From NCBI GenBank assembly GCA_000442125.1, contig KE546977.1:1-64000 (forward strand): 64,000 nucleotides of DNA, given 5' to 3'. A program made the position numbers and the translations under genes. The number at the start of each line of letters is the position of its first letter. Within the stretch, counting starts at the first letter, position 1. Source of the DNA: Opeltia flavorubescens. Its lineage: Eukaryota; Ascomycota; Lecanoromycetes; Teloschistales; Teloschistaceae. The notes under the pieces were generated by a model. The model had not been told where the DNA came from, made no database searches, and worked only from the letters and a program-made list of their open reading frames with translations. Positions 22,416-33,012 of this stretch are shown here, piece after piece.

Positions 22416-24502
22416 CTAAACTACAGACACGTACTGCACCCCCTGCCTCGGACCCTTCTGCTCCATCAACCCCACAGCTTCTTCTGGCGTAGAAACCTCC
22501 GATGATCCAACTTTCGCTTCCTTGGCCTGACTGAGACGAGGATGTACCATATCAGCATCCCTCGGCAGACCAATCCTGTCACCTCCTTCCGTAAGAGGTA
22601 CAGCGCCCGTGCCTGCGCTCCAATGTCCCTGGCCAGCTTCCTCGTATGCCAAACGTTGCAGCTGTAATTTCTCATCGATAATCCATTGCAGACTTTTGTA
22701 TTGATTTAGCGATCCTCGTCTACGCCGGAAATATTGCACTAGGGTATCGAGAACAAGTGACGTGACGATCAAAACCGTGCCTACAGACAAGATAATCGCG
22801 ACGCCAAGAACGGAGAATGAAGTTGTTCCGCTGGTTCGGCGGATGATTTGGTTGTTGCATATTTGTTTCTCTTCTTTAGTTTGAGGTTTGACAAGGTTAT
22901 AGCTTTCAGGTACACTGGGTGGACCGGTCGCGTACTCGATGACTTTTTGCTGCAATTTCGCTAATGATGTTGCAAACCAGGATGATACCTCTGTCATCCA
23001 CTGGGTATTTGGTAGTCCGATTTGAAAGATACCATTGAGGCTGTCGGAAGCACGGAGAGCGTTAGGACCGCGGGTGTGGACGTTGCTGTAGGTCGTTAGG
23101 TAGCTGAGGTGGAGGCTGATGTGTACAGCCGTCGCATATTGCGCAGCATTGAAGTTGAGGTTCCGAAAGACGTTGGTGGTAGTGCCGAGGGTATAGGCGC
23201 CAGTGAGTGGAGTGCAGTTGTTCGTAGTGGGATTGCAGAATTGGTGCTGATCCACACAGGCCATGACGTAGACCCAGTAATCGGGAGAGTAGAAGGTCAT
23301 GTTCACGTCGCCGACAAGTACGGTGTTGGGTGTTGTCGCAGAGTAGAATGGATCAGTTACTGGTTCTTGATACGTAATGGAGTTGGGAGTCAAGAATAGA
23401 ATGGATACGTCTCCATCGGTGCGATTCAGAGCTGGAATTGGATCCCATCCGCCATGAGAAGCACCCGCATAAGCAACGAATGAGCTATGAGGTAGTGTTA
23501 GCGGTGTAAAATCATTTGAAACGTGGATCGAAGCTGAACTTACGTAAGTTCGTAACCATTCTGATCAACAAGGCTGTGCGTATTGTATTGAAAGGTGTAG
23601 TTTTTGCCATCTTCTCCTCCTCCAAATAGATAATCCACTAACGTGTCTCCATAAGCGATGTGGTCAGGATCCGTGTCATTGTATGCTTCGAAATTGTTCT
23701 TGGCCCTTATTGGTGAACATGTAGTGACCTTGCGATAATGGACACGATCTCCCTTGGGTGCATTGATTCCGAGTGCTTGATGTGAGTCGAGAGGCCCAGT
23801 ATCCATTTGATAAGCGGTATTCTGGCCCAGCAGACAGAGATCTGATGAGAAAGGGCAAGAACTGTTTTGATTTGATTTCCATGGTATACTTCGCTGCGCG
23901 TACTGACTGCACTGAAGCGGATCAGGTGTTTCCCCGTAACAAGCCTGAGCGTACGTAGCTGCCTTTGAGGTGTCGTTGGTCTCGAGTTTATTGAAATCCG
24001 ATAAGCTTCGCTGGGGAGTAGAGCCAGAATCTTTCAACAAGAGCAGACCACAATTGGGAGATCGTACCAGCACTTCATTGCCTGCTGCCCTGGTGACTTC
24101 GGAGGAGAAGATGCTAGCCACTGCGAAGAAGACAATGTTAAGAATGGCGACCAGGAGCAAAGGTAGGGTTCGGGCAAGTGGTTTTGCGGTATGCTTCCTC
24201 CAGTACCAGATAAGTTGGATAAACTGCCATGCAGCAGCACCCGGTGTACCCGAGTTCCTTAGAGTCACCTGCTGCTGCTGATGGATGGTACTTGACTTCT
24301 CCTGCTTGGCTCGACTTTGGTGCAAAGCGTATGTAAGGATGGTCCAGCAAGCGACTCCAGCAGTGGCAACAAACGTAGCCAAGAAGGCCGTGAGGAGACC
24401 CCCGTTGCGCTCGGACAACGTAATGGTGGAGCCGATAATGCGACCTTGAGACCAGTTGATCCATGTGCCTATGTGAACGACGGAGTTTGAAGTCTGAGAC
24501 AT
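22416..24502 (-). CDS. Conserved fungal multi-pass membrane protein, 675 residues
   Basis: Belongs to an uncharacterised membrane protein family widespread in Pezizomycotina. Two exons (24502-23544, 23484-22416) with a 59 bp intron close in frame at 675 residues. Family signatures are HIGTWINWSQGRIIGSTITL at the N-terminus, a helix at about 35-60 (LLTAFLATFVATAGVACWTI), LRNSGTPGAAAWQFI, and a second helix pair (LPLLLVAILNIVFFAVASIF). A long extracellular-type loop follows with paired cysteines and N-glycosylation sites (NQNSSCPF, LGINAPKGDRVHYRK). A final helix (VLGVAIILSVGTVLIVTSLV) precedes a cytoplasmic tail. The layout suggests a surface protein with a large glycosylated ectodomain. Biochemical function is unknown. 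No damage is seen. Confidence 0.82.
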
Positions 24503-25543
24503 GGCTCCAAATGTGGTAACACGGTCGAAGACGGTCTCCAGGACCTAGATAGGTCGCTAATATCGCAATGCTCAGTTGCTAGAGCTGCGAGAAAAGGGAT
24601 GGGATCTGTCGAAGATATCTTCGTTCATCTGTCTTTCATGGGGCCTCGGCCGCGGAGCGAACGAATAGCCATCTGTGACTCCGATGAGTGCAATGGTGTT
24701 ACAATTGGCTTGCAATGTTCAGCTGCCTAGGGAGATGCAGAAAGACATATGGTGAAAGCTTAAAATTTGACTGGGTTGAGACTGCACATAAGACGGATGT
24801 CTCCGCGTCGATGCTCGGAATTCGGATTGATAGGTGATGGTGGGGTCGTTAATCAAGCCACCAATCATGCCATGCATAGGCTGTAATTGGTGGCCACCAT
24901 CCCGTTGGCCAGCCTTGCGCATTTGAGAGTCGTATTCTGCTCAGAGCTGAAAGCGCATTGAAGCCACAATGAAACCAAAAAGAGTCATGGGGATATCATT
25001 GGGCTGGACTGGCAGTGCTCGGAAAGCCTGGATGTTACCTCGGGGCTGACACACGCGGACGAAAGTCTTCCGTAGGCTCACCATCTTGCTGCAAGGAGTC
25101 ACGCCAGAAATGTTCTATTCCATTCTTCATCCCATCTCATCTGACGTCTCATTTGACTCCAAGGATTGAACCAACGCACTGCTTGAGTCATGTGGGGAAA
25201 ATCTAATCGCGAAGACGGAAACTTGCTAGTAGCCTGCCCGCTTTTAGCGTCCGAAGATGCCTGGCCCCCACAGCCCGTCGTGGCAAAAATAGTTCCCAAA
25301 GCAAGGGCCTACGGTGGCCGCCTGAGCAGCCCCAAGTTGGCCCCCAACTGTACGGGCTGTTCTAGCGGCTACCGTAGGTCCTCACTTTGGGAGTCAATTC
25401 TGACATGAAAGGCCAGGGATCAAGCAACTCACATCAATCGGCCTTTTTTCTAGGTTTGACTAAAATGCCATGACCTTCTTAAGATCCCGAGTCAATCATT
25501 CGATAATACTCTTCTGATCATTAGCAAATAAGCATGCCTGCAT
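24503..25543. other. Intergenic, about 1 kb
   Basis: Upstream region of the membrane-protein gene and downstream region of the F-box gene. No open frame here shows domain content or a signal peptide. No repeat was noted. Confidence 0.45.
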
Positions 25544-27289
25544 TTAAGCGGACAAGAGCCCATTCCATCCAAATATTCCCCTTAGCAAAGTCCAACAGTC
25601 ATCCCTCTCGAAAGTCAAAGGTCGGGGTATCCTCATATGCTGAGAGTCTTCTTCGATAGCCATAGGAATCTGTCCGAGGTATATCCAATCGAGCTGGGGA
25701 AAAATCTTGGCATACTCCGTAGCTTCTCGAACCATTCTTCCTCTATGCTTCTCCTCAAACATCTCCTCCGTCCAATCGTCCCTCGCAATGTCTTCCAAGA
25801 TTGGCAGTTTATCCACGTAGTAACGTTCATATTCCTCCGTGGACCCTATACATCCATAAGTGTCCCGAGTGAAAGCCAGCTTTTTCAAATCTCTCAGCTG
25901 AGATAGGTGTGACCGTATCATGTCATGGTCAACACACCAATCGTGGCGCCATCCGCATTGTTCGCCGGCACCAATGCACAGCTTTTCCAGCGCTGTGATC
26001 TTGCTGATATACTCGAGTGAAGTCCATGGAATGTCCTTACTATCCCAGGCAAGGGACAGTGACGTCAGGTTAGAAAACCGGTGCGAAAGTAGCGGTAGTA
26101 TCTGCTCTTCTAGATAGACTGTCTTGACGGCGAGTTCGATTCTCAACTTGCGGATTTGTGGATTGGCCTTTAAGAATGATATAGAAGGACTCTTTTCGAT
26201 GTTCGGAGTATGCCAGATAAATGTTTCGAGCGATCGGACTAAGCCTCGTTGCACGAAGAATGCAGAGCAGGGCGGGGATAACTCCGTGTTCGTATCCAGT
26301 GCAACGAGCCCATCATGCACGAGCTCTTTCAGCAATGTCGTATCTGCAAGCCTGAGGAAATGGAGTCGTAGACTTGATAGGCGAGGGAACGAAGGACATG
26401 GGCTAAGTAGATCAGTCCGGATTTGGCCTGGGTACCTCATGCTCCACTCAAGCGAGGTCAATGTTGAAGCAGAACAGCCTAATAAGCTGGTGTACAACGG
26501 TGACAAATCCAGATCTATCTCTTTAAAGTTGACGCCCATCTCAAGCGTGAGAGTACGTAAAGGCCACGGATGGGAAGTGTCAACTTTGAACGGGGCACCT
26601 ACAGAGCCGCCACTAATCTTGAGGTGATGGACGTTGGACTTTGCGATGGCGTCGAAGAACGATGACTCTAGACAGACCGTATCTTCCCAATCTAGAAGCT
26701 CCAAGTGGGGCAAGACAACCGGCGTTGAAAGAAGGTCATCGATGGAGGAAAGATACGAATCGAAGTAGAGCTTACACGCGGAATTGAGTCTTCTTGTTTG
26801 TTCCGGTTTCTCCAGAGCTACAAACTCTTCACTCAAATCAACGTCGTGACGATGTTTGACCCAGCCTGGATGAGTGGCAATGGTAAGACGACGAATACAT
26901 GGTCCTATGGCCATTCCTGCAGTCGACCCGTGGGATGCTTGTCGCTCAGCTGCTTCTTTCTGAAGCTGATTGATGAGGCCCATTGTACGATCGCTGTAAT
27001 CAAAGTGAATGCTGGCAAATTGGCGAGAGCGAGCTAGCTGTCTGCAGTCGGAATTGACAAAGGCTAGTGAAGCCAGAGCAGAGGGAGGTAGATGACGCAG
27101 AATGAGAGCGACTATTTCCAGTGGCAGCCTCAGCAGTGGAGCTTGGGATATCATATCGCGCCCTTCGGATACTCTGTCGAAAAGGAGTGGGAGTGGTGGC
27201 ACAATCCCACTGCCAAAATCGTCCTTGGTTCCAGAAAACATGGGCATCATCAAGTCCAAAATATTGGAGGCTTTCTCGTGTTCGGCCAT
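25544..27289 (-). CDS. F-box protein with LRR-like C-terminal region
   Basis: Putative substrate receptor of an SCF-type ubiquitin ligase. A single exon of 581 residues. The F-box is at about residues 53-90 (LPLEIVALILRHLPPSALAS...SDCRQLARSRQF). The rest is rich in leucine repeats resembling degenerate LRRs (LPHLELLDWED, SSLRLHFLRLADTTLL, IRKLRIELAV, FSNLTSLSLAWDSKDIPWTS, LEKLCIGAG). It ends with an aromatic, acidic C-terminus (FPQLDWIYLGQIPM). This is typical of the expanded, fast-evolving fungal F-box family. Start at the first ATG of the open frame. The partner Skp1 and substrate cannot be inferred. It stands apart from its neighbours. Confidence 0.85.
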   Translation of the reverse strand: MAEHEKASNILDLMMPMFSGTKDDFGSGIVPPLPLLFDRVSEGRDMISQAPLLRLPLEIVALILRHLPPSALASLAFVNSDCRQLARSRQFASIHFDYSDRTMGLINQLQKEAAERQASHGSTAGMAIGPCIRRLTIATHPGWVKHRHDVDLSEEFVALEKPEQTRRLNSACKLYFDSYLSSIDDLLSTPVVLPHLELLDWEDTVCLESSFFDAIAKSNVHHLKISGGSVGAPFKVDTSHPWPLRTLTLEMGVNFKEIDLDLSPLYTSLLGCSASTLTSLEWSMRYPGQIRTDLLSPCPSFPRLSSLRLHFLRLADTTLLKELVHDGLVALDTNTELSPPCSAFFVQRGLVRSLETFIWHTPNIEKSPSISFLKANPQIRKLRIELAVKTVYLEEQILPLLSHRFSNLTSLSLAWDSKDIPWTSLEYISKITALEKLCIGAGEQCGWRHDWCVDHDMIRSHLSQLRDLKKLAFTRDTYGCIGSTEEYERYYVDKLPILEDIARDDWTEEMFEEKHRGRMVREATEYAKIFPQLDWIYLGQIPMAIEEDSQHMRIPRPLTFERDDCWTLLRGIFGWNGLLSA

Positions 27290-28049
27290 TGCTGACGGCC
27301 TTGCGTGGAGATTGACTGGTGAAGAGTCTTATACAATGGCTCGCATAGTATTGTGGCCCCCGGAAGGCGGTAGAGAAATAATTGTAAACAAGAGAACTAC
27401 GGTGAGGTTGTGGAGGGGTTTATGGTAACGGGGTCTTTTTTGGGCTAACCTGTTTTCGGCGAAAGACCTCTTGGCGTTATCAGGAATGGGACTGCGAAAA
27501 ACATATCATTCCAAAAGACAAAGATAATGGGATATGATCATCGTGACCTTATGTCATAGCCAAGTTTGTGGCTGCTTCATTACGATCAATATGAGTGAAG
27601 GATTTACATCCTGTATGATGAATTCACGAGAAATAATCATCAAACAGTTGGCGCATGCAACTCGCAATCCGTAGGAAGGCAATCGGTGAAGTGTCTTTCA
27701 CCCCACGCAATGATATTATGTGCAGAGAATTCAGAGCGAACGTCAATCTATACAATCTTCATCCTACTCACGATGCAGGACATGAGCATGGTAGGAATGA
27801 GATAGAAGCTATAATTCAACATAAAATGGTCGTCTTCATGTAGACCTGGGTGAAAGCGAACGATGGGCATTGGCGAGCTGAAGTCAAGAAGGTATCATCC
27901 TGTAGTTGGATTATAGCCCTGGCCTGGCACTGGCCGCCACCCTCTTATTCTGGTATTTTGATCCAAATATTGACCACATCGATGGAGGAGTAGGATGGAT
28001 AATAATTGCAGCTTGACGACCCCAAACCCTCCAGTCCAGCTTCTCTTGA
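27290..28049. other. Intergenic, about 760 bp
   Basis: Promoter side of the F-box gene and 3' flank of the small membrane-protein gene. No supported gene or repeat is seen. Confidence 0.45.
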
Positions 28050-28627
28050 TCAAGGATGCGACCAGGTACTGTTGTTGTTATTCGCAATGAACCCCTTCCA
28101 GAGGTCAGCATAGCCCAGCATAGACTTCTTGTTAGATACTAACCATCTCTTCGAGCAGGAACTTGATATCTGTGAGGCTGTCGAGAAGAAGGGCGCTCTC
28201 GCCGGCAAGTCCTTTCAGTTGGGTGTTCCATGATCCAAACATCTCTCCTGGCCAAGTCGGATGAGTAATTGTTATGACCGTAATATCGTAGTTGAAGGGA
28301 GAGATGAACCTTGAACCTTGAGCATATTGACGACCGTAGTCTCTAATACCATGACTCTTTGGTCCAAATCATACACACACATGATGGCGATCCAGTTGCA
28401 GCCAAGAGAAATGGCGAGCAAGACGGGCATGATCATGTGTTCAAAGACTTTCATGACTATTTTGGCGGACGTCGTCAATGTCTCTCGGTGAACAATTAGA
28501 AAGATGTTTGAAGAAAGGTCGTAGACGAAGACTTCAGCGAGACAACTCAAAAAAGAGAAATGACAAAAGCCCAGAATGAAGAGGAAATTTCGTCATTAGA
28601 GTTTGTCTTCAAACTTGCGGTGAGCAT
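28050..28627 (-). pseudogene. Small membrane/coiled protein with probable one-base frameshift
   Basis: Family not identified, though the layout looks real. The ATG at 28627 opens NSNDEISSSFWAFVISLF and then hits TGA. The adjacent frame continues at once with SCLAEVFVYDLSSNIFLIVH, MPVLLAISLGCNWIAIM (membrane helix) and RVMVLETTVVNMLKVQ. After an intron ending CCAG comes EMFGSWNTQLKGLAGES, LLLDSLTDIKFLLEEM, then another intron and a short tail ending at 28050. The two frames join if one T is added to the run of six at 28549-28554. That makes either an assembly indel in a homopolymer or a young frameshift likely. The intended product is about 165 residues, with two hydrophobic segments and a C-terminal amphipathic coil. 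A small protein of this kind could be an adaptor or pore-forming partner, but nothing in the sequence proves it. Confidence 0.5.
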
Positions 28628-29550
28628 GATGCAAGTTCCAACGGGATGTGAACAGCGCCCGACAAGTTTAAATACTCTCAATGTCTCGGCTTCTTACGCT
28701 AGAGCTGTAGTGTATGAAAGCAGACAGTAGGGGTTGTTGGAATACAGGGCAAAGCGCACCATCATATGATGAGTAAAATGCCGTCGCCGTGGAGCTCTGC
28801 ACTTGGACATTGCCTGCATGAAGTAATCAAGAGACAGATTTATCCACCGTGATTTTGCAAAATCCAAATAGCTCTAACCTCGTACAGTGAATGGGGACAG
28901 TAGTGGTGGAGGAGTAGCAAACAACACTGCCTGGAAACGGATGCATGTGTCCGGCGGGAAGATGTAGGCAGTTTCAAGCAAACTCTATCGCCATATCCAG
29001 ATACAAAGGGTATAAGATAGGGTTAGATTTGTAGAGCGTTTCAGTAGTCCGTTCATCGCAAAGGGCGAATGATCTTCGATAAGGAAAGGGTTGCTTATCA
29101 TCCTGCCAGTACGTTAATGCTTGCATGTTATTCCGGTCCTATGAACGTAGCCGTTGCCGGGAACAGATGACCGCAGCCGCTCGGAAGCAAGATTGGCCTT
29201 ACTCATCTCTCGACCTTGCAGTCGTAGGATTGTGTCCCTCCTGGCGAGATTCATTACCGTCGTAGGCTGAAGATTCCATACGAATTTAGATCCACTTCTG
29301 GACTTATGTGATCAGTAGATGTCACTGATGCCATATCTAAAAACTCCACGTTGTCACTTGAGCCTGGATGTCAGACATAAGACAACTTTCAAGGTGAGCT
29401 GAGTATCGGTACGACTATGGAGTAGAGCTATGACGTGAACATTGCAGATAATATACCGAGATTGAGAAGCAAAGAACACAAACAGCAACAGATTAGTGTT
29501 TGCCTAACTCAACCAGCGCCTCAAGATATGCCTCAAAGATATCGCGTACA
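28628..29550. other. Intergenic, about 900 bp
   Basis: No supported gene. It holds the upstream region of the 28050-28627 gene and the 3' flank of the next. A minus-strand frame running to 29493 overlaps the end of the next gene and may be its true C-terminus. Confidence 0.4.
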
Positions 29551-30618
29551 TCACCAGATGGAATAGATGGCCTTATGTGACCGTCGGGGTTCTTCTGAGC
29601 CTTCATCAACCTTATCAACCGGCTTCTCCGTCGGCACGTTCCTACGCTTGATTGGTGCATCGGGCGGGAAATCTTGACCCAACGGCATTGCTGATCCCGG
29701 CTCACCAATCTTTCTGCCGCAATCACATCGATGACTCCACATCAATTGCCACTCCATTTTCAGTCGATGCATCTCATCTTTCTTCTCTTGCGCCTTTTTC
29801 TCCTCAGCCTGTGCTTTTGCCCTAGCGCACTCCTCGAGCTTCTCTTTCACCTGGACGGAGAGTTGACATCGCAGAAACTCGATTGGGCCAAGAGTTGCGA
29901 TGACCTGACCGTCTGCATCCTTCACCCTCTTATCCGCGGCATAGACAAGGAAGAGCATCCCGAGAACAAGGAAGATGATGATGTCCTCTCCTCGGGACTT
30001 CATGGACTTGATCCGCTTCTCGAAGGCGTTCTTTTCGACTTGGGCTTTGACCAGGTCAATCTTGATGTGGTGCAGCTGCTTGATCAAGTCCCATGGATCT
30101 GGCGGGCAATTGAGCTTTTCCTGGAAATAGTCCTTGGTAGGAGGTGTGTAGCTCGGTTTGTCCCCCTCCTCCTCCTTCTTGTCCTTCTCTTGTTGCTCCG
30201 CTTTCATTTTCTGTATATAGTCGCTGATTGACTGGGTCGAACGCGATTGGCACAACATTTTGACACGGTTGATGCCGATTTTACTCAGGGTATACGGCGC
30301 TGTATGGGACGGGACTTGATCTGTGCTGTTGGTTCGGGTTTTTCCTATCGCAAGTGATGCGTGATGAGAGGATCGTGTAGTGTTTATCCATGGTGATTGA
30401 CGACAGATAGCGCCCCGGAGGCCTGATAGTATATGACCATTCGCACGATTCATGGCCGCTTCTTCGCATGAAATGAGAAAGTGAGTTTGATGGAAGAGCT
30501 CTGTCTCTGAGGGGGGTAAAGGTTTTTTGGAGGGGCTCGATACATTCGGCCCCTTGCATGAGACCCGCATTGGAATTTCTTGGAACCTGCATGATGGTGG
30601 GGCCTTGAACATCAGCAT
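29551..30618 (-). CDS. Charged coiled-coil protein with one predicted membrane helix
   Basis: No family recognised. A single frame of 355 residues. The first ~120 residues are low in recognisable features. After that come a Lys/Glu-rich segment (EQQEKDKKEEEGD), PSYTPPTKDYFQEKLNCPPD, a heptad-rich region (LIKQLHHIKIDLVKAQVEK), a hydrophobic helix (IIIFLVLGMLFLVYA) and a second charged coil (ECARAKAQAEEKKAQEKKDE). A CDCG motif lies near the C-terminus. The true start may be an internal ATG near residue 120. In the last ~60 codons an overlapping frame reads PDGHIRPSIPSG and IFEAYLEALVELGKH to 29493. That looks more like a protein end than the annotated tail, so a frameshift or unseen splice is possible. 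Confidence 0.5.
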   Translation of the reverse strand: MLMFKAPPSCRFQEIPMRVSCKGPNVSSPSKKPLPPSETELFHQTHFLISCEEAAMNRANGHILSGLRGAICRQSPWINTTRSSHHASLAIGKTRTNSTDQVPSHTAPYTLSKIGINRVKMLCQSRSTQSISDYIQKMKAEQQEKDKKEEEGDKPSYTPPTKDYFQEKLNCPPDPWDLIKQLHHIKIDLVKAQVEKNAFEKRIKSMKSRGEDIIIFLVLGMLFLVYAADKRVKDADGQVIATLGPIEFLRCQLSVQVKEKLEECARAKAQAEEKKAQEKKDEMHRLKMEWQLMWSHRCDCGRKIGEPGSAMPLGQDFPPDAPIKRRNVPTEKPVDKVDEGSEEPRRSHKAIYSIW

Positions 30619-31623
30619 GAAAAGCCATAGTTGAATAATTCGAATTGCAGCATTAATCGCTTGCCGTTATTCACACGACGTTGATCTTTTGAAGGGTGAG
30701 AGGCTCCGCTGCTTCACCGTTCGCATTTCGCTCATATCAGAAACACTGACAAGGGCATGTGACGGTTTGATATTTGAATTCTCGTGGAGATCGAGCTAAG
30801 GAGAGCCATTGGTCATATTATTTCAATGTAGCAACGATGTTGTTTTTGTTTCCATCAAGTTTGGAATTGCCAATCGATTTTATACGCATAATAAAAGCAT
30901 CTTAAGGGCTTTGGGGTGTCCTGCAGAGATCGAAAGGTCATCCCATGATCCACAGCGCAGTGAAGCTATCTATCACGTTTACGATAGTATACAAAGTAAA
31001 CGAACAATTTAAGTGGTTGCCGAGAAGCTGGCTAAAAATCCTGAAAGTATGTCGCAACGTGCAAACAATTTGAACCATCTCCCGTTGTATTCTTGCCCAT
31101 ACTGGCGTTGGCATTAACGCATCTTTGCATGAGAAGGACTGGCATCAAAGGCTGTCGATATATTTCTATCTCCATAGAATCTTGGATTGACAGCTTCTAG
31201 AGGTTTTCCACGCTGCTGTATAACCTTTCTCCGGTCAAAAGCAGGAGGCTCCGTGTATAAAAGACACGACAAATCAAAGATGGAGAGTCCATGCGGGCTA
31301 GTCTCTACCTTGTACTTGTGCGATGGGTGTTCACCGTTAATCCAGGATACAGGTGGTCCCAATCGAGGAATAAGACCGGCGTGCACCCCGAGACGTCACA
31401 CAACAATGGCCCAGACTTTCTTGGCACCGATCATAATACAGCTCAACGAAATGCGCATGCATACCACAGTCGGAAGTGCTCGCAATTGATCTTACAATCT
31501 TGTAACTAGGCTACTTCGCCAAGACTACTTTGCGACCAAGGAATCCATTGCCAGCTCCAACACCATATATAAGAGTGAATCAGTATCCTTTGCTCTATCT
31601 TCCTCACATCTCCTATATCAAAT
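30619..31623. other. Divergent intergenic region, about 1 kb
   Basis: Lies between the minus-strand coiled-coil gene and the plus-strand PhiA-like gene. No gene supported. A TATA-like CCATATATAAGAG lies about 60 bp upstream of the start at 31624. Confidence 0.45.
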
Positions 31624-32399
31624 ATGTCGCTCAAATCCAGCACTCTTCTGCTACATCTCCTCACCCTTCTCCATCTTCTCTACACCAGCTCATCCACCCC
31701 CATTGAGTCACGTCAAAGCAGCCCTCCCCTCCAAGAATTCCAACCCCTCGCCGTACTTCTTAACAACCCAAAGATTCCCTTCATCGAAATCATCGCCAAC
31801 GGCGGAAACTTCTGGTTTTTCAAAAGGACCACCACTGATCCACCTGGTCATGGTACGGGATTACTAGCAACCGGTAATAACATCAGTGAGATCTCTCTTG
31901 TATGTAATTCTCTGATTCAATCTTCCATTTCTCCTCCATTTTTTCGCCATCTCCTTCTACACATCGCGTCTTCATAACAAAAAACTCACGCTCGATCCAA
32001 AAGTGGTCTGCCGCCCCAGGTGGCCAACGCGTCTACGTCGCTCCCAACGGAGCGTTGAAGTACAACACCCCTAACAGCAGCACTCACCACTCCCCCCACC
32101 CAAGTGCACTTTTCAATTTCAACTTCGACACAGGCGTTGATCGCCTAGCCGAGATCACCTACATCGGCCGTTGCTCTCGAGCAGGGGGGTCAGGATTCAA
32201 GTTCTGTCCTACGGCGGAGCCTCCGGAACACGTGTCCCCTACACTTTTTGTGAATGCGACGCCGGTGCAGGTGTTTGTTGATGTGCAGAGTTTGAGCGAT
32301 GGAGATGTACCGCTGGGTTCGGTGGCAGGGTGTGATGATATGCCTGTGATTGGGAGGCTTGGACCGGTTGGGCAGCCGAGTAGTTGGGTGTATGTCTGA
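31624..32399 (+). CDS. Secreted PhiA-like cell-surface protein
   Basis: Probable extracellular or cell-wall protein. Two exons (31624-31899, 32004-32399) with a 104 bp intron (GTATGT...AAAAG) close in frame at 223 residues. The signal peptide is SSTLLLHLLTLLHLLYTSSS. The segment PLAVLLNNPKIPFIEIIANG, then APGGQRVYVAPNGALKYN, matches the pattern of fungal PhiA/But2-like secreted proteins (GG-QVYV-P-GAL). Four cysteines follow the intron (GRC, KFC, AGC...). PhiA proteins are surface proteins involved in phialide and conidium development in Aspergillus. Here only the fold-level resemblance is claimed. The neighbour is a PSD-family decarboxylase convergent with it, with no obvious functional link. 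Confidence 0.68.
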
Positions 32400-33012
32400 T
32401 TGGGGGAATGGTGAGATGTGATGGGTGTTGTCTTCCTTGTGACTTTTGATAGCTCTGGTATGTCTTTCTTAAGTAGAAAATACAGGATCGGGAGCTGTCG
32501 ATGAGTGCAAATGCTAATTAGTTGAGAGTTCGGAATCATAAGTCATGAAGGTAATTCTTGCTAGCGCAGTTGGTATCTGATGGCAAGAGATACATGCTGC
32601 GCTTGAAGCCGCCTCGAATCTCTCTATATAACGACTTCTAATATCCAATTTACGGATATTCGTCAATGCCTTGACTTACGTCTGAGACGTATACCGTGAC
32701 CGGGGAACTGATGCAGGCCAGGACTGGGTCAGTAGTCAGTAACGACACACTGAATATTTCAGCCCTAGGGCAAGCTGTGTCATGCGCGCCAAAATCCAGG
32801 GACGTGTAGGGACTACCATTCGTGCTTTGATTCATCCCGTAACAGTACTACAGATGCATTAGATTGATCGGGGAAATCGTCAGTTATTTAGGTCGCCAGC
32901 GGTAGCTATTGGTTGCATTGTGAAAGACTATCAACACATACCAAGATTCAGAGCTCCCAAAAAAATTACTCATGTGAGCTTTGTACTCTTTCTCCACAGT
33001 CAGAATCGCCAG
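32400..33012. other. Convergent intergenic region
   Basis: 3' flanks of two convergent genes. A minus-strand frame at about 32650-32850 reads YCYGMNQSTNG and LLTTDPVLACISSPVTVYV. It looks like the end of a secreted protein, but no upstream exon joins it in frame, so it is at most a relic. Confidence 0.4.

Noticed and set aside
32650-32850. Possible terminal exon of a secreted protein
   Set aside because: The good GTATGT donor upstream does not connect it in frame; at most a relic.
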